From Sphingomonas sanxanigenens DSM 19645 = NX02 (GTDB lineage Bacteria; Pseudomonadota; Alphaproteobacteria; Sphingomonadales; Sphingomonadaceae), in assembly GCF_000512205.2 (NCBI RefSeq), contig NZ_CP006644.1, positions 1,916,520-1,980,519 of the forward strand: 64,000 nt of DNA, written 5' to 3'. The position numbers and the translations under genes were made by a program. This document shows positions 20,161-29,699 of this stretch, piece after piece (the stretch's first letter is position 1; every line of letters begins with the position of its first letter). Under the pieces are notes generated by a model. That model was not told the DNA's origin. It saw only the letters and a program-made list of their open reading frames with translations, and did not search any database.

Positions 20161-21747
20161 ATGGCACAGTACAACCTCGATCGTCGCAAGCTGCTGGTGA
20201 GGGCGGGAGGCCTGGTCCTGTTCGCGGGGTTGAGCCCGATCGAGAGCGCTTGGGGCAGCCCGAAATTCGCCGACTATCCCTTCTCTCTGGGCGTCGCTTC
20301 GGGCGATCCCTGGCCAGACGGCTTCGTGATCTGGACGCGCCTTGCCCCCAGCCCGGTGGAGCAGCATGGCGGCATGCCGATGCTGGGCGTTCCGGTCCGC
20401 TGGGAAGTGGCCGAGGACGAGCATTTTGCCCGGATCGTCCGCTTCGGTGAAGCGATCGCACGTCCCGAACTCGCTCATAGCGTCCATATCGAGGTGGAAG
20501 GGCTGCAATCCAGGCGGCCTTACTGGTATCGTTTCCTGGTCGAAGGTGCCGAGCCGAGCCCGGTTGGTGTGGCCCGCACGGCGCCTGCGGCCGGCACCTT
20601 GCCGGATCGCGTTCGTCTCGGGCTCGCCGGTTGTCAGTCCTACCCTCAAGGCTGGTACGGCGCTTATCGGCATTTGAGCCGGGAGCCGGATCTCGACGCG
20701 ATTTTCCACTATGGCGATTATATCTATGAGAATGGGCGTCATAGTAGCATCGTCATCACGGACGGCACCGGCAAAATCGTCGACCGCACGCATTCCAGCG
20801 ATGAAATCTACAGCCTGGACGATTATCGAAACCGCTACGCGCAGTACAAGGCCGATGCAGACCTGCAGGCCGCCCACCATGCGTCGGCTTTCATTGTCTC
20901 ATTCGACGATCATGAGGTGGATAACAACTGGGCATCGGCGTTCGACCAGGACGGCACGCCGCCCGAGGCGTTCCTTTTGCGCCGCTACGCCGCAATGCAG
21001 GCATGGTACGAGCACATGCCGGTGCGCAAGGCCCAGTTTCCACGTCCCGACGGCCTGACCATGTATCGTCGGCTCGATTATGGTCGGCTGTTCCGCATGC
21101 ATGTGCTCGACACCCGCAGCTACCGCAGCGATCAACTCTGCGAGAGGCAGGGCGAGCGCGCCTGCCGGATCCATGACGCGCCAGACTCGACCATCATGGG
21201 CTCGGCCCAGGAAACCTGGCTCGGCGAGGGGTTGCGCAATGATGCCCGCTGGAATCTCATCGCCCAGCAGGTGCGCGTGATGCCGATGGTCAGGCGGGCA
21301 GCCGATGGCTCGCCCGCACCGGCGGCCACTGATACCTGGAGTGGTTATCCGGCCGCGCGGGCCCGGCTGGTGCAAGCCATCACAGATCGCAAGCTGACCA
21401 ACGTGGTGATCGCCACTGGAGATTCTCATATTCACAACGTCGGCGTGGTGCCACTGCGCGACGATGAATTGGACGGCCCTGCGGCTGCCACCGAGTTCCT
21501 CGGCACATCGATTACATCCGGCGGCGATGGCGCGCGAGAAACTGCGACGAGCAGGGCGCTGATGGCCAACAACCCCCATTTCGCCTTGGTCAATCAGCAG
21601 CGTGGCTATCAGACTTTCGACGTGACGCCCAAAGAGTGGCGCACCGACGTCAAGGTCATGGATCAGGTGCAGTCACCGGACGGAAAGCTGAGCACCCTGA
21701 CACGGTTCACCGTAACCCCGGACGAATCGAAACTTCACGTCAGCTAA
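20161..21747 (+). CDS. PhoD-like alkaline phosphatase/phosphodiesterase
   Basis: A 528-residue periplasmic metallophosphatase. A twin-arginine signal (DRRKLLVRAGGLVLFAGL) opens it. The PhoD N-terminal beta domain (FSLGVASGDPWPDGFVIWTRL) spans ~35-130, and the catalytic domain has the metal-binding segments HYGDYIYE, SFDDHEVDNNWA and VIATGDSHIHNVG. PhoD enzymes hydrolyse phosphomono- and diesters with Fe/Ca at the active site. It starts 28 bases after the receptor stop and is probably cotranscribed with it. With the receptor split, its expression may now depend on the IS or an internal promoter. Confidence 0.92.
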   Translation: MAQYNLDRRKLLVRAGGLVLFAGLSPIESAWGSPKFADYPFSLGVASGDPWPDGFVIWTRLAPSPVEQHGGMPMLGVPVRWEVAEDEHFARIVRFGEAIARPELAHSVHIEVEGLQSRRPYWYRFLVEGAEPSPVGVARTAPAAGTLPDRVRLGLAGCQSYPQGWYGAYRHLSREPDLDAIFHYGDYIYENGRHSSIVITDGTGKIVDRTHSSDEIYSLDDYRNRYAQYKADADLQAAHHASAFIVSFDDHEVDNNWASAFDQDGTPPEAFLLRRYAAMQAWYEHMPVRKAQFPRPDGLTMYRRLDYGRLFRMHVLDTRSYRSDQLCERQGERACRIHDAPDSTIMGSAQETWLGEGLRNDARWNLIAQQVRVMPMVRRAADGSPAPAATDTWSGYPAARARLVQAITDRKLTNVVIATGDSHIHNVGVVPLRDDELDGPAAATEFLGTSITSGGDGARETATSRALMANNPHFALVNQQRGYQTFDVTPKEWRTDVKVMDQVQSPDGKLSTLTRFTVTPDESKLHVS

Positions 21748-21998
21748 GCATCCGGCGCCGATCGCTTACTTAGTGCCGCCTCGCCATATGCTCGGGCCAC
21801 CCAACTCTCCGGTGTGGCGCACAGTATCGGCCTCGCCGGCACGGGATAGAGCAATCCCGGCAAGGCCCCTACACCGCTCAACGTGCGCTGCAACGAGCCG
21901 ATCCTCGCCGAAGTGCGCCGACCAGTAAATATCGCTGCAGGGCCCGATTCCGCCAGCCGCGCCAAGGGCCGGCGAGATGATAAGGCAAGCCGCGGGCT
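21748..21998. other. intergenic stretch with an orphan copy of the shared element
   Basis: Between PhoD and the nitroreductase, which converge. Bases 21753-21772 on the minus strand read TAAGTAAG, four bases, CGGCGCCG, matching the shared element, but the nearest minus-strand sequence downstream is antisense to PhoD. It may be chance or a relic of a lost gene. A short minus-strand frame ending at 21744 is not recognisable. Confidence 0.35.
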
Positions 21999-23108
21999 TT
22001 ATTCGGACCGCGCCGATAGCGGCGATACCACTGCATTCACCGGTCTGCGCGCGGAGAAAGGCATCTCAATCCCGTATCCGAAGCGTAGAACGACGTCGGG
22101 TCGCCGGCCGGGCAGGCCGACGAGCCGCGCAAGCTCAGACTGCAAGGCGACCACCTCGACAGGCTGATTGATGAAGGCGTGCTTGAGCCCCAACGCAGTC
22201 GCCTGCAGCGCGAAGCGCTGGCATGCGCGCCCAACCTGCACCCAATGGGCCTTGTCGTTGCGCTCCGACACGAAAACGGCGATTCCCGCCGACGAGCGAA
22301 TCTGACTGGTGTATCGATCATTCTCCGAAGCGACGCGGAACGCCAGATCGAACAGCAACTTGCCCAACCAGGCCGGGGCGGTCGGATTGCCGGTCGTGGC
22401 GCTGAACAGCCCGTCGCCCCATTCGAGCGCTTGCCGGGGATTGAACCGAATCCAACGCTTCAACTCATGCACGAACGCGGGATCGGCCATCTGGGCGCGA
22501 TTGCCGACGAGGACGAGATCGAGCACCTGTTCAACTCGTGAACGCTCCGACAGCAAGATCAGATCGACGCCTGGAACCTGTGCGGCGGCGGCGAGCATAG
22601 CCAGATCAGCGGCGGCGACCGACCGGCCGTCATAATCGGCGCGTGTCGACTGGCGTTTCGGGATCGCCTCGAAGAGCGACGATCGCACCGGTGACGCAGT
22701 GTCGAAGTCAAAATGCACGGCGCCTTCTCCGTCGGAGTCTAACCGCAGTTCGCCCCCATGGCCCCGAGCGGCGGCGGCGAGCGCGAGATTCTCGGCGGCG
22801 CAGCCCAAGCTGACGAAGAGATGGTGATCATCGGGATCGACGACCGGCGTGCGCCGCTCGAAATCGGGCAGGATCGTGATGCGGCGGCGTTCGAGGTGGA
22901 AACGCCAGGGTTGGGTGTTGTGGCCGCTGGCGGCCAGCGTCGCATAGCGGACCAGGTCCACCAGCTGCGGATGCTCCGCAAGGACGGCGCGCTGCGCCGC
23001 CATCCTTGCTGCATAGTCGGTCATCGAGCCGGTGTCCGAGAAGCCGAACGCGGCAGCGCCCCCTACGGCCAGCACGCCGCCGCCGATCACCATCTGCCGT
23101 CTGTTCAT
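21999..23108 (-). CDS. Acg-like nitroreductase-family protein with Tat-type N-terminus
   Basis: A 369-residue flavin-type nitroreductase relative of the Acg family (dormancy-linked in mycobacteria). NRRQMVIGGGVLAVGGAAAF is a Tat-like signal, suggesting a periplasmic location. Landmarks are VRYATLAASGHNTQPWRF, FVSLGCAAENLALAAAARG and QSTRADYDGR. Members often sequester FMN and may lack classic nitroreductase activity. The start is 11 bases from the AdhP stop, making it the last gene of an ALDH-AdhP-Acg operon. A truncated paralogue with a nonsense codon lies at 46999. Confidence 0.85.
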   Translation of the reverse strand: MNRRQMVIGGGVLAVGGAAAFGFSDTGSMTDYAARMAAQRAVLAEHPQLVDLVRYATLAASGHNTQPWRFHLERRRITILPDFERRTPVVDPDDHHLFVSLGCAAENLALAAAARGHGGELRLDSDGEGAVHFDFDTASPVRSSLFEAIPKRQSTRADYDGRSVAAADLAMLAAAAQVPGVDLILLSERSRVEQVLDLVLVGNRAQMADPAFVHELKRWIRFNPRQALEWGDGLFSATTGNPTAPAWLGKLLFDLAFRVASENDRYTSQIRSSAGIAVFVSERNDKAHWVQVGRACQRFALQATALGLKHAFINQPVEVVALQSELARLVGLPGRRPDVVLRFGYGIEMPFSARRPVNAVVSPLSARSE

Positions 23109-23119
23109 CCGGCGATCGC

Positions 23120-24151
23120 CTATGCCTTCTCGAAATCGATGACGATGCGGCCCTCGATCTCGCCGCGATGCATGCGGCCGAAGATGTCGTTGATGTTCTC
23201 GAGCGTGTCGGTCGCAACGGTCGCATGAACTTTGCCGTCGGCGGCGAAGTCCAGCGCTTCCTGAAGGTCGAGGCGGGTGCCGACGATCGACCCGCGCACC
23301 GTGATGCCGTTCAGCACAGTGTCGAAGATCGACAGCGGGAAATCGCCGGGCGGCAGGCCGTTGAGCGATACGGTGCCGCCGCGCCGCACCATGCCCATCG
23401 CCTGCTGGAAGGCCTTGGGCGAGACCGCGGTCACCAGCACGCCCTGCGCGCCGCCGATTTCCTTCTTGATGAACGCCGCGGGATCGGTGCTCAGCGCGTT
23501 GACCGTCAGCGTCGCGCCCAGCTCCTCGGCGAGCTTCAGCTTGGCATCGTCGATATCGACCGCGACGACGTTAAGCCCCATCGCCTTGGCATATTGGACC
23601 GCCATATGGCCGAGTCCGCCGATGCCGGAGATCGCCACCCAGTCGCCTGGCTTGGTGTCGGTGACCTTGAGCCCCTTATAGACCGTCACGCCCGCGCATA
23701 GGATCGGAGCGATTTCGACGAAGCCGATATTGGCGGGGAGGTGGCCGACATAATTGGGATCGGCGAGGACATATTCGGCGAAGCTGCCATTGACCGAATA
23801 GCCGGTGTTCTGCTGGTCCTCGCACAGGGTCTCCCAGCCGCCCAGGCAGTGCACGCAATGCCCGCAGGCGGTATAGAGCCAGGGAACGCCGACGCGGTCG
23901 CCTTCCTTCACATGGGTGACGCCGGAGCCGACCGCGACGACATGGCCCACACCCTCGTGGCCCGGGATGAAGGGCGGGTTGGGCTTGACCGGCCAGTCGC
24001 CCTCGGCGGCATGGAGATCGGTATGGCAGACGCCGGTCGCGGCGATCTTGACGAGAATCTGGCCGGGGCCGGGCATGCGCACCGCCACTTCCTCGATGAC
24101 CAGCGGCTTGCCGAATTCGCGGACTACGGCCGCCTTCATTGTCTTTTCCAT
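23120..24151 (-). CDS. adhP: zinc-dependent alcohol dehydrogenase, AdhP type
   Basis: A 343-residue medium-chain dehydrogenase converting alcohols and aldehydes with NAD(H). The catalytic-zinc Cys and His are in [15 protein letters not shown] and PGHEGVG; the structural-zinc cysteines are in [15 protein letters not shown]. The Rossmann glycines are [14 protein letters not shown]. Start ATG 24151 (MEKTMKAAV) is chosen for the GAGG upstream; ATG 24139 is an alternative. It follows the aldehyde dehydrogenase by 77 bases on the same strand, so alcohol and aldehyde oxidation (or the reverse, disposal of reductant) are coupled genetically. Confidence 0.94.
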   Translation of the reverse strand: MEKTMKAAVVREFGKPLVIEEVAVRMPGPGQILVKIAATGVCHTDLHAAEGDWPVKPNPPFIPGHEGVGHVVAVGSGVTHVKEGDRVGVPWLYTACGHCVHCLGGWETLCEDQQNTGYSVNGSFAEYVLADPNYVGHLPANIGFVEIAPILCAGVTVYKGLKVTDTKPGDWVAISGIGGLGHMAVQYAKAMGLNVVAVDIDDAKLKLAEELGATLTVNALSTDPAAFIKKEIGGAQGVLVTAVSPKAFQQAMGMVRRGGTVSLNGLPPGDFPLSIFDTVLNGITVRGSIVGTRLDLQEALDFAADGKVHATVATDTLENINDIFGRMHRGEIEGRIVIDFEKA

Positions 24152-24228
24152 GATCGTGCCTCGAAATTGGGGTAGGGGGTGCCCGCGGCCTGTCTCCTGG
24201 GGGTGAGGCAGGCTGCGGACGAGCAGGT

Positions 24229-25620
24229 TCAAAAGGGGGCGTCGATGTCGACGACGTCGATTAACTTGTGGTTGACGAACTCCTTGATGCCGAGCCCGAG
24301 CAACTCTCGGCCATAGCCGGAGCGGCGGACGCCGCCGAACGGAAGGTCCGCCTTCACCATCGTCGGGTGGTTCACGAACACCATGCCGGTCGAGATGCGC
24401 CGCGCCACTTCGGCGCCATGCTTCGTGTCCGACGTAAACACCGAGCCGCCCAGCCCGAACGGTGAATCATTGGCGATCCGGACCGCATCGTCCTCGTCCT
24501 TCGCGCGAAACAACATCGAGACGGGGCCGAAGAATTCCCAATAGCGCGCCGGATTGTCCTCGCCGATATCGGTGAGGATGGTCGGCCGCACGAAGGCACC
24601 CTGATTGGGCGCGTCGGGTCCAACCGGCATTGCCCTGGCGCCATGCTCGACCGCACGCGCGATCATGTCCTTGAGATCGTCCGCTGCCTTCTGGGACGAA
24701 AGCGGCGCGAGCGTCGTCTCAGGATCGAACGGGTCGCCCATCCGCAGCGCGGCAACACCCTTGGTATAGCGATCGAGAAAATCGTCATAAACCTCATCGA
24801 CGATGATCATGCGTTTCGACGAGACACAGACCTGACCCCCGTTCCAGTGCCGGCCGAACACCGCCCATCTGACGGTCTTCTCGAGGTCGGCGTCCTTGAG
24901 GACGACAAAGGCATCGGCGCCGCCCAGCTCCATCGTCGATTTCTTGAGCGCCTTGCCGGCCTGCGCTGCCACCACCGCCCCGGCGGCTTCCGAGCCTGTC
25001 AGGGCGACGCCGTGGACGCGCGGATCGTTGATGATCAATTCGATCTGCTCGCGGGTGGCATAAAGGTTCTGGAACGCGCCTTCGGGCAAGCCAGCCTCCA
25101 GCATCAGCGCCTCGAATGCCGCCGCGCTCTGCGGGACATTGGCGGCATGTTTGAGCAACATGGTGTTGCCCGCCGAGAGCTGTGGCGCGATGATCCGCGC
25201 GATCTGATAATAGGGGAAGTTCCAGGGTTCGATCGCGAGCAGCACGCCGAGCGGTTCGTGGACCAGTGTCGCTTCGCCTTCGGCCGGGTCGGCAACCGGG
25301 AGCGTCTGTGACGCAAGCAGGCGCTCGGCGTTGTCGGCATAATAGTCGAAGATCGCAGCCGACAGCTCCACCTCGCCCTTTGCCTCGGCCAGCAATTTGC
25401 CCATCTCCAGCGTCAGCAATCGAGCATAGCGCTCCACGTCCTTGCGCAGAATGGCTGCGGCGCCACGCATCACCGTCGCACGCCGCGCAAACGCACTATG
25501 CCGCCACGACTGGAAAGCGTGGTCGGCCCTCCCGATCGCGAACAGGACGGCGTCATCGGTCGCGTCCGGGAATGTCTTCAGGACCTCGCCGGAATAGGGA
25601 TTGGTGGTGGCATAGGTCAT
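24229..25620 (-). CDS. NAD(P)-dependent aldehyde dehydrogenase, succinate-semialdehyde type
   Basis: A 463-residue soluble dehydrogenase oxidising an aldehyde to the acid. Landmarks are the substrate tunnel [12 protein letters not shown], the general-base Glu in MELGGADAF and the catalytic Cys in [12 protein letters not shown]. The overall sequence resembles the succinate-semialdehyde group, but substrate cannot be fixed. ATG 25620 is preferred (AAGGA upstream) over 25653. A copy of the shared element lies at 25753-25772. Confidence 0.92.
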   Translation of the reverse strand: MTYATTNPYSGEVLKTFPDATDDAVLFAIGRADHAFQSWRHSAFARRATVMRGAAAILRKDVERYARLLTLEMGKLLAEAKGEVELSAAIFDYYADNAERLLASQTLPVADPAEGEATLVHEPLGVLLAIEPWNFPYYQIARIIAPQLSAGNTMLLKHAANVPQSAAAFEALMLEAGLPEGAFQNLYATREQIELIINDPRVHGVALTGSEAAGAVVAAQAGKALKKSTMELGGADAFVVLKDADLEKTVRWAVFGRHWNGGQVCVSSKRMIIVDEVYDDFLDRYTKGVAALRMGDPFDPETTLAPLSSQKAADDLKDMIARAVEHGARAMPVGPDAPNQGAFVRPTILTDIGEDNPARYWEFFGPVSMLFRAKDEDDAVRIANDSPFGLGGSVFTSDTKHGAEVARRISTGMVFVNHPTMVKADLPFGGVRRSGYGRELLGLGIKEFVNHKLIDVVDIDAPF

Positions 25621-25752
25621 CGTGCTGTCCTTCTTTTCGTGTGGAGGGACCACTGGATCGGGTGTGGTCCGCCCTCGACGAAGTCATCTTATGCCCCGCA
25701 GCGATGCGGAGCGCCGTCCCGTCACGCTTGATGAGCCTTCGGCGCGTTTGTC

Positions 25753-25772
25753 CCTATGCGGAATGTTACTTA
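25753..25772 (-). promoter_or_regulatory. shared upstream element, copy at the ALDH-AdhP-Acg operon
   Basis: Minus strand TAAGTAAC, four bases, CGCATAGG, 152 bases before ATG 25620. The second half is identical to that of the receiver-gene copy at 46300-46319, the best-matching pair in the window. Confidence 0.55.
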
Positions 25773-25800
25773 GCCGGGGCACCGAGCGCCGGCGCGGCTG

Positions 25801-26022
25801 TCAGGCCGCGCTGCGCAGCGCAAACCGCCTGAGCCGTTCGGCGCTCGCGAGATAGACATTGCCATTAACGCGATGGCCCCAATCACCGCTGCTGTTGGGG
25901 CGGCGAAGCTGAGCGACCCCGGCCAAGGCAGGAACGGCACGACGAGCGCCGCGGCAAGTCCGGCCAGCGCAGTCAGGGTCAGGGCGATATGTGGGCACTG
26001 GCCCAGGCGGGCCGGGCCGTCC
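25801..26022 (-). pseudogene. decayed 3' end of an MgtA-type magnesium ATPase
   Basis: The minus strand encodes, in shifting frames, RTARPAWASAHI, then LTLTALAGLAAAL-VPFLP, then GAIAL, then VYLASAERLRRFALR. This follows the C-terminus of the intact MgtA at 35278-37812 (RTSRPAWSSRPHI, LTVTALAGLAAAL, GAIALLVVGYLVSAECLKRYALR). At least two frameshifts separate the pieces. The upstream part of the gene is absent; the group II intron abuts the break. Confidence 0.8.
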
Positions 26023-26029
26023 GCCGGCC

Positions 26030-28016
26030 GTCGAGTAGCCGCGGCGGATTACTCCACCGCGGCTCTCTCAGAACCGGACATGCGGACCACGCATCCGGCT
26101 CTTTGGGTTGATATCAGAGCGCCAGTACAAACTGGTCATTGACCCGTGGGGGGTTTAACTCGTGCCATCGAGTTTTGAGCGAGATCAGCCGTTCGTGGAA
26201 CCATGAAGGAGGATAAGCCTTCACAATCCCCGGACGATTTGACTTCGCCCAGCTCCCCTTGCCGCAAAAAGCGGTTCCAGCCGCCGCTTGACGACTGACC
26301 CCGCGTGACAACAGGTACCGGAACAAGAAGCGCGGACGCTTCTTTTGACGTACGATGATCGCCCTGAGCCGGCGGCGAACGTGGGCGTCGATGACCCCCA
26401 GTTCCGACGGGACCTCTGCGGTGCAGAGGCGGTAATATGCCGACCATCCGTTCAGGTATCGACTGAGTTCGGCCATGCAGGTCATGATTGATCTCCCCCA
26501 ATTGGGTGGAGTCATTTCCCGTATGGTCGTCATCAACCGACGCTTCGTCTTGCTGGATAACGCGACCTCGATCGAGGACACGCCCTCCGTACAGCGAAAG
26601 CAAAAGCCGAGGAAGTGGACCTGCTCCGGTTTCCGGACCGCGCTTTTCTCCTCATTGACCTGAAGGCGCAAACGCTCCTCCAGAAATCGCCGAAGAGATG
26701 ACATGACCCGGATCCCGGCTCTCTCGCTGCGCACGAAGACGTTGGCGTCATCAGCGTAGCGAACAAAACGCAACCCACGCCGCGCCATTTCCTGATCGAA
26801 CTCGTCGAGGACGATATTCGACAAAAATGGCGAAAGCGGACCGCCTTGCGGGGTTCCTTCAACAACTTCGATACGTGTGCCATCCGGCATCACCACGGCT
26901 GACTTCAGCATTCGTCGTATCAGGTTGAGGATCCGCCGGTCGGCCACTCGCTGGCTCATTCGATCCAGCAGGCGTTGGTGATGAACCCGGTCAAAAAATT
27001 GCGCCAGATCCAGATCGACCACCGTCCGGAAGCCCTCTTCCAAATATCCGGTTGCTTCACCAATTGCCGTGTGAGCACCGCGATTATGAGGGAACCCGTG
27101 ACTGCCGGGATGGAAGGTTGGCTCAAATATTGGCTCCAGAATCTGGAGGACCGCTTGTTGAACCACCCTCGTTCTCACATTGGGAATGCCAAGACCGCGC
27201 TGACCTCCTCCGGGCTTGGAAATCCAGACCCGACGAATATCCCCTGGGTAAAAGCGTTCCGCCAACAGTTCACGACGCAGGTCGGCCAGTAGACGCGGAG
27301 CTTTCGCTTCGGCCTCCTCAACCGTCTGGCCGTCAATTCCCGGTGCACCCTTATTGCGTACAACAGACAGCAGCGCCCGGGCGAGATTTGCCTCGGATGC
27401 CACCGCTTCCAGCAGCCGATCCGAATCGGCTGCCCGGGTGAAAGAACTTGCCATGGTTTTGTGCTTCGCTGTGTGCAGTAGCCATGAACGATGCTCGGGT
27501 TCGCCCGAGCCTCCTTCATCGCCACCCCCTCGCGGGCTGTCGGCGAACACGAAGCCCAATTGATGATGTCCTTTCCTTCTCAACCCATCTCTCCCTTTGC
27601 TCAGCCGACTTTCACCGGCTTCATCGCTCCTACGGAGAGATCCGACTTCTGCAGGGGCGTCAGCGGTCGTCGTTTCCTCCTGCCCGCTTACCGCTCACGC
27701 GGACCCCAACAGATCTCCCGGGGTAAGAACACTGAATGTCCCGCCGCCGCCGCCCTCATTACCGCCCCGGTCTCGGTTGGATTTTGGGCGTCGCGTTATG
27801 AGGCACGCTCACCCGACCGGATCGGCCTGTCCAAGGGTTTACTCGCGTTCGGTGCTGCGGTTCGCCTAAGACTTCTTCCCCACACGACCTCGCGGCATCA
27901 GCGCATTGCCGTCTCCCGACGGGCACGCTGCGTGCAGTTGCCTTCGACTTACGGTTGCTACCAACTCGCCCCGTAAAGGACTTTCACCTCCAATCCAGTG
28001 CCCATGCCCGGCACAC
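26030..28016 (-). mobile_element. complete group II intron with maturase
   Basis: A ~1.99-kb retroelement on the minus strand. The 5' end is taken as GTGTGCCGGGCATGGGCAC at 28016 downward, with the domain I signature GGAGGTGAAAGTCC shortly after. A domain V hairpin lies at about 26071-26102 (arms GAGCCGGATGCG and CGCATGTCCGGTTC), followed by a domain VI hairpin at 26039-26063 (GCCGCGG arms). The 3' end is placed after CTACTCGAC at 26030. The reverse transcriptase sits in domain IV. The 3' exon begins in the MgtA remnant; the 5' exon is not recognisable as MgtA. Confidence 0.88.
26114..27583 (-). CDS. ltrA: group II intron reverse transcriptase/maturase (LtrA type)
   Basis: A 489-residue intron-encoded protein that promotes splicing and retrohoming. 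It contains RT blocks including RNKGAPGIDG, RRVWISKPGGGQRGLGIPNV, VDLDLAQFFDRVHH, GTPQGGPLSPFLSN and the catalytic FVRYADDANVFV. The maturase domain X follows (NWGRSIMTCMAELSRYLNGWSAYY). I see no HNH endonuclease after it. The N-terminal LGFVFADSP stretch is typical of this maturase subgroup, so the long frame start is kept although ATG 27454 is possible. The frame is uninterrupted and the active-site YADD is intact. Confidence 0.93.
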   Translation of the reverse strand: MRRKGHHQLGFVFADSPRGGGDEGGSGEPEHRSWLLHTAKHKTMASSFTRAADSDRLLEAVASEANLARALLSVVRNKGAPGIDGQTVEEAEAKAPRLLADLRRELLAERFYPGDIRRVWISKPGGGQRGLGIPNVRTRVVQQAVLQILEPIFEPTFHPGSHGFPHNRGAHTAIGEATGYLEEGFRTVVDLDLAQFFDRVHHQRLLDRMSQRVADRRILNLIRRMLKSAVVMPDGTRIEVVEGTPQGGPLSPFLSNIVLDEFDQEMARRGLRFVRYADDANVFVRSERAGIRVMSSLRRFLEERLRLQVNEEKSAVRKPEQVHFLGFCFRCTEGVSSIEVALSSKTKRRLMTTIREMTPPNWGRSIMTCMAELSRYLNGWSAYYRLCTAEVPSELGVIDAHVRRRLRAIIVRQKKRPRFLFRYLLSRGVSRQAAAGTAFCGKGSWAKSNRPGIVKAYPPSWFHERLISLKTRWHELNPPRVNDQFVLAL

Positions 28017-28181
28017 CTCGGCAACGCCGTCGCGCCGCGCTGGCGCCCCCGCGATTTGTCGATGTGCTCGCAGGCCCAAAGATGCACGATGCAACCGGCG
28101 CGATGATAGTGTTCTTGCAGGCGTTGAAATCGTCGAAGAACGCGGTGCCGGCGATTTCCGTCACGCACGCGCGTAAGCTTC
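28017..28181. other. short unassigned stretch, 5' flank of the intron
   Basis: Minus-strand frames read EIAGTAFFDDFNAC and similar, which look protein-like but match nothing I know. Probably the residue of a decayed gene into which the intron inserted. Confidence 0.3.
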
Positions 28182-29192
28182 TCAGGAACGAAATTTCTCC
28201 GGATCGGGACAGATTACCGCAGCACCTATCAACCGACCCTCGCGCAACCGTTGCAATGCCTCGTTCGCATGCTCCAGCGTAAACCGTTCGGTCACGGTCC
28301 TGATCCCCGCCTTTTCAACCATCTCGAAGAAGGAAGTGCCATCCTCGCGCGTCAGGTTGGCGACCGAGAGGATCGAGCGCTCGCCCCAGAGATCGGCATA
28401 GGGGAAGGCAGGAATGTCACTCATATGAATGCCCGCGCAGACAACGCGTCCACCCTTGCGCACGACCTTCAGCGCGGCCGGTACCAGCGCCCCTACGGGC
28501 GCAAAGATCAGCGCGGCATCGAGCTGAACCGGAGGCGCGGCCTCGGACGACCCGGCCCAAATGCCGCCAAGCGACCGAGCAAACGCCTGTCCGTCTTCGT
28601 CGCCCGGCTTAGTGAAGGCATAGACCTCACGCCCCTGCCATGTCGCGACCTGGGTGAGGATGTGCGCGGCCGCGCCAAAACCGTACAGCCCGATCCGCCG
28701 GGCGTCGCCGGCAAGACGCAGTGCGCGCCAGCCGATCAGCCCCGCGCACAATAGCGGCGCTGCCTCGACGTCGGTAAAGCGGTCCGGCAACGCGAAGCAA
28801 TAGCGTGCGTCCGCGACGACATGACTGGCATAACCCCCATCGCGGGTACAGCCGGTAAACTGTGGCTGATCGCAGAGATTTTCGTGCCCACTCCTGCAAT
28901 AGCCGCAGACGCCGCAGGTGTAGCCGAGCCACGGAACGCCAACGCGTTGGCCGATCGCGAAACCTGCGGTTTCTTCGCCCACGGCAAGCACCCGGCCGAC
29001 GATCTCGTGACCCGGGATGATCGGGTAATGGGCGGGGATTTCCCCGTCGAGCACATGGAGGTCGGTGCGGCAGACACCACAGGCCGCCACCTTGATCAGG
29101 AGATCCGCCGGACCGGCAACGGGCAACGGCCGCGCGACCATGCGCAGCGGCTTGCCGGGTCCGTCGAGCTGCATGGCATGCATCTGGCCCAT
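28182..29192 (-). CDS. zinc-dependent alcohol dehydrogenase, second type
   Basis: A 336-residue medium-chain dehydrogenase of the group seen in microaerobic and fermentative gene sets. Zinc ligands are in CGVCRTDLHVLDGEIP, PGHEIVG and the structural set CGVCGYCRSGHENLC. The nucleotide-binding glycines (GLYGFGAAAHILTQVA) are slightly atypical (GFGAAA). It probably reduces short aldehydes under oxygen limitation; the substrate is not determinable. ATG 29192 has AGGA upstream; ATGs three and six codons in are alternatives. A partial copy of the shared element precedes it at 29237-29256. Confidence 0.9.
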   Translation of the reverse strand: MGQMHAMQLDGPGKPLRMVARPLPVAGPADLLIKVAACGVCRTDLHVLDGEIPAHYPIIPGHEIVGRVLAVGEETAGFAIGQRVGVPWLGYTCGVCGYCRSGHENLCDQPQFTGCTRDGGYASHVVADARYCFALPDRFTDVEAAPLLCAGLIGWRALRLAGDARRIGLYGFGAAAHILTQVATWQGREVYAFTKPGDEDGQAFARSLGGIWAGSSEAAPPVQLDAALIFAPVGALVPAALKVVRKGGRVVCAGIHMSDIPAFPYADLWGERSILSVANLTREDGTSFFEMVEKAGIRTVTERFTLEHANEALQRLREGRLIGAAVICPDPEKFRS

Positions 29193-29236
29193 GTCACGAT
29201 CCTATCATTGGCGGTACTATCAGTCTCGCACGGCTT

Positions 29237-29256
29237 TCCGGGCATCGCGCTAAGTA
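29237..29256 (-). promoter_or_regulatory. partial copy of the shared element upstream of the second ADH
   Basis: Minus strand TACTTAGC, four bases, TGCCCGGA, 64 bases before ATG 29192. The first half matches at seven of eight positions; the second is weak. The overlapping plus-strand sequence CTAAGT-AA-ACTTAC is itself an inverted repeat. Confidence 0.35.
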
Positions 29257-29699
29257 AACTTACCAGGTTGGTCGCGGATTCGACGCGGCATCCCCTACTT
29301 ATATCAACCTGCCTGAGAGGCCGGTATGGGGAAGGATCTTGTTGTGATCATCGAGGGCGGCGATCAGTCTGTTCTCGTGGTCCATGTTGAAATTGCCCTT
29401 CCCGAACTGCATGGCACTCGTCTTGGGCCGACAATGCTTTCCAAGCGGCAGATGCTTATCGCCGCCTTCGATCCGATGGGATGTTGCTGGCCTGAGCCGG
29501 TGTGCGAAGCGGACATGCACATCACCTCGACGAAGTTCGATAGCAGACGACGAGGGCAAGCATTCCGGCCGATGTGCAGCGACTCTGTGACGAACCAGCG
29601 GCCCTTCCGAGGCTGGCGAATATCCAGCGCCATTGCTGATTGCTGGGCGTCGGGTACGCCAACGCCCTTGACCCGGCGGGGCCCCGATCCGGCATCATC
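29257..29699. other. degenerate stretch between ADH and SulP remnant
   Basis: About 440 bases with no intact gene. Minus-strand frames include MDHENRLIAALDDHNKILPH and HVRFAHRLRPATSH, apparently pieces of a decayed protein I cannot name. Frames on the other strand look like shadows. Confidence 0.35.

Noticed and set aside
25753-25772. Reading the TA-N-GTAAC half as a sigma70 -10 box
   Set aside because: No consistent TTGAC-like box lies 16-18 bases upstream across the copies, and distances to the genes vary, so a simple housekeeping promoter does not explain the pattern.
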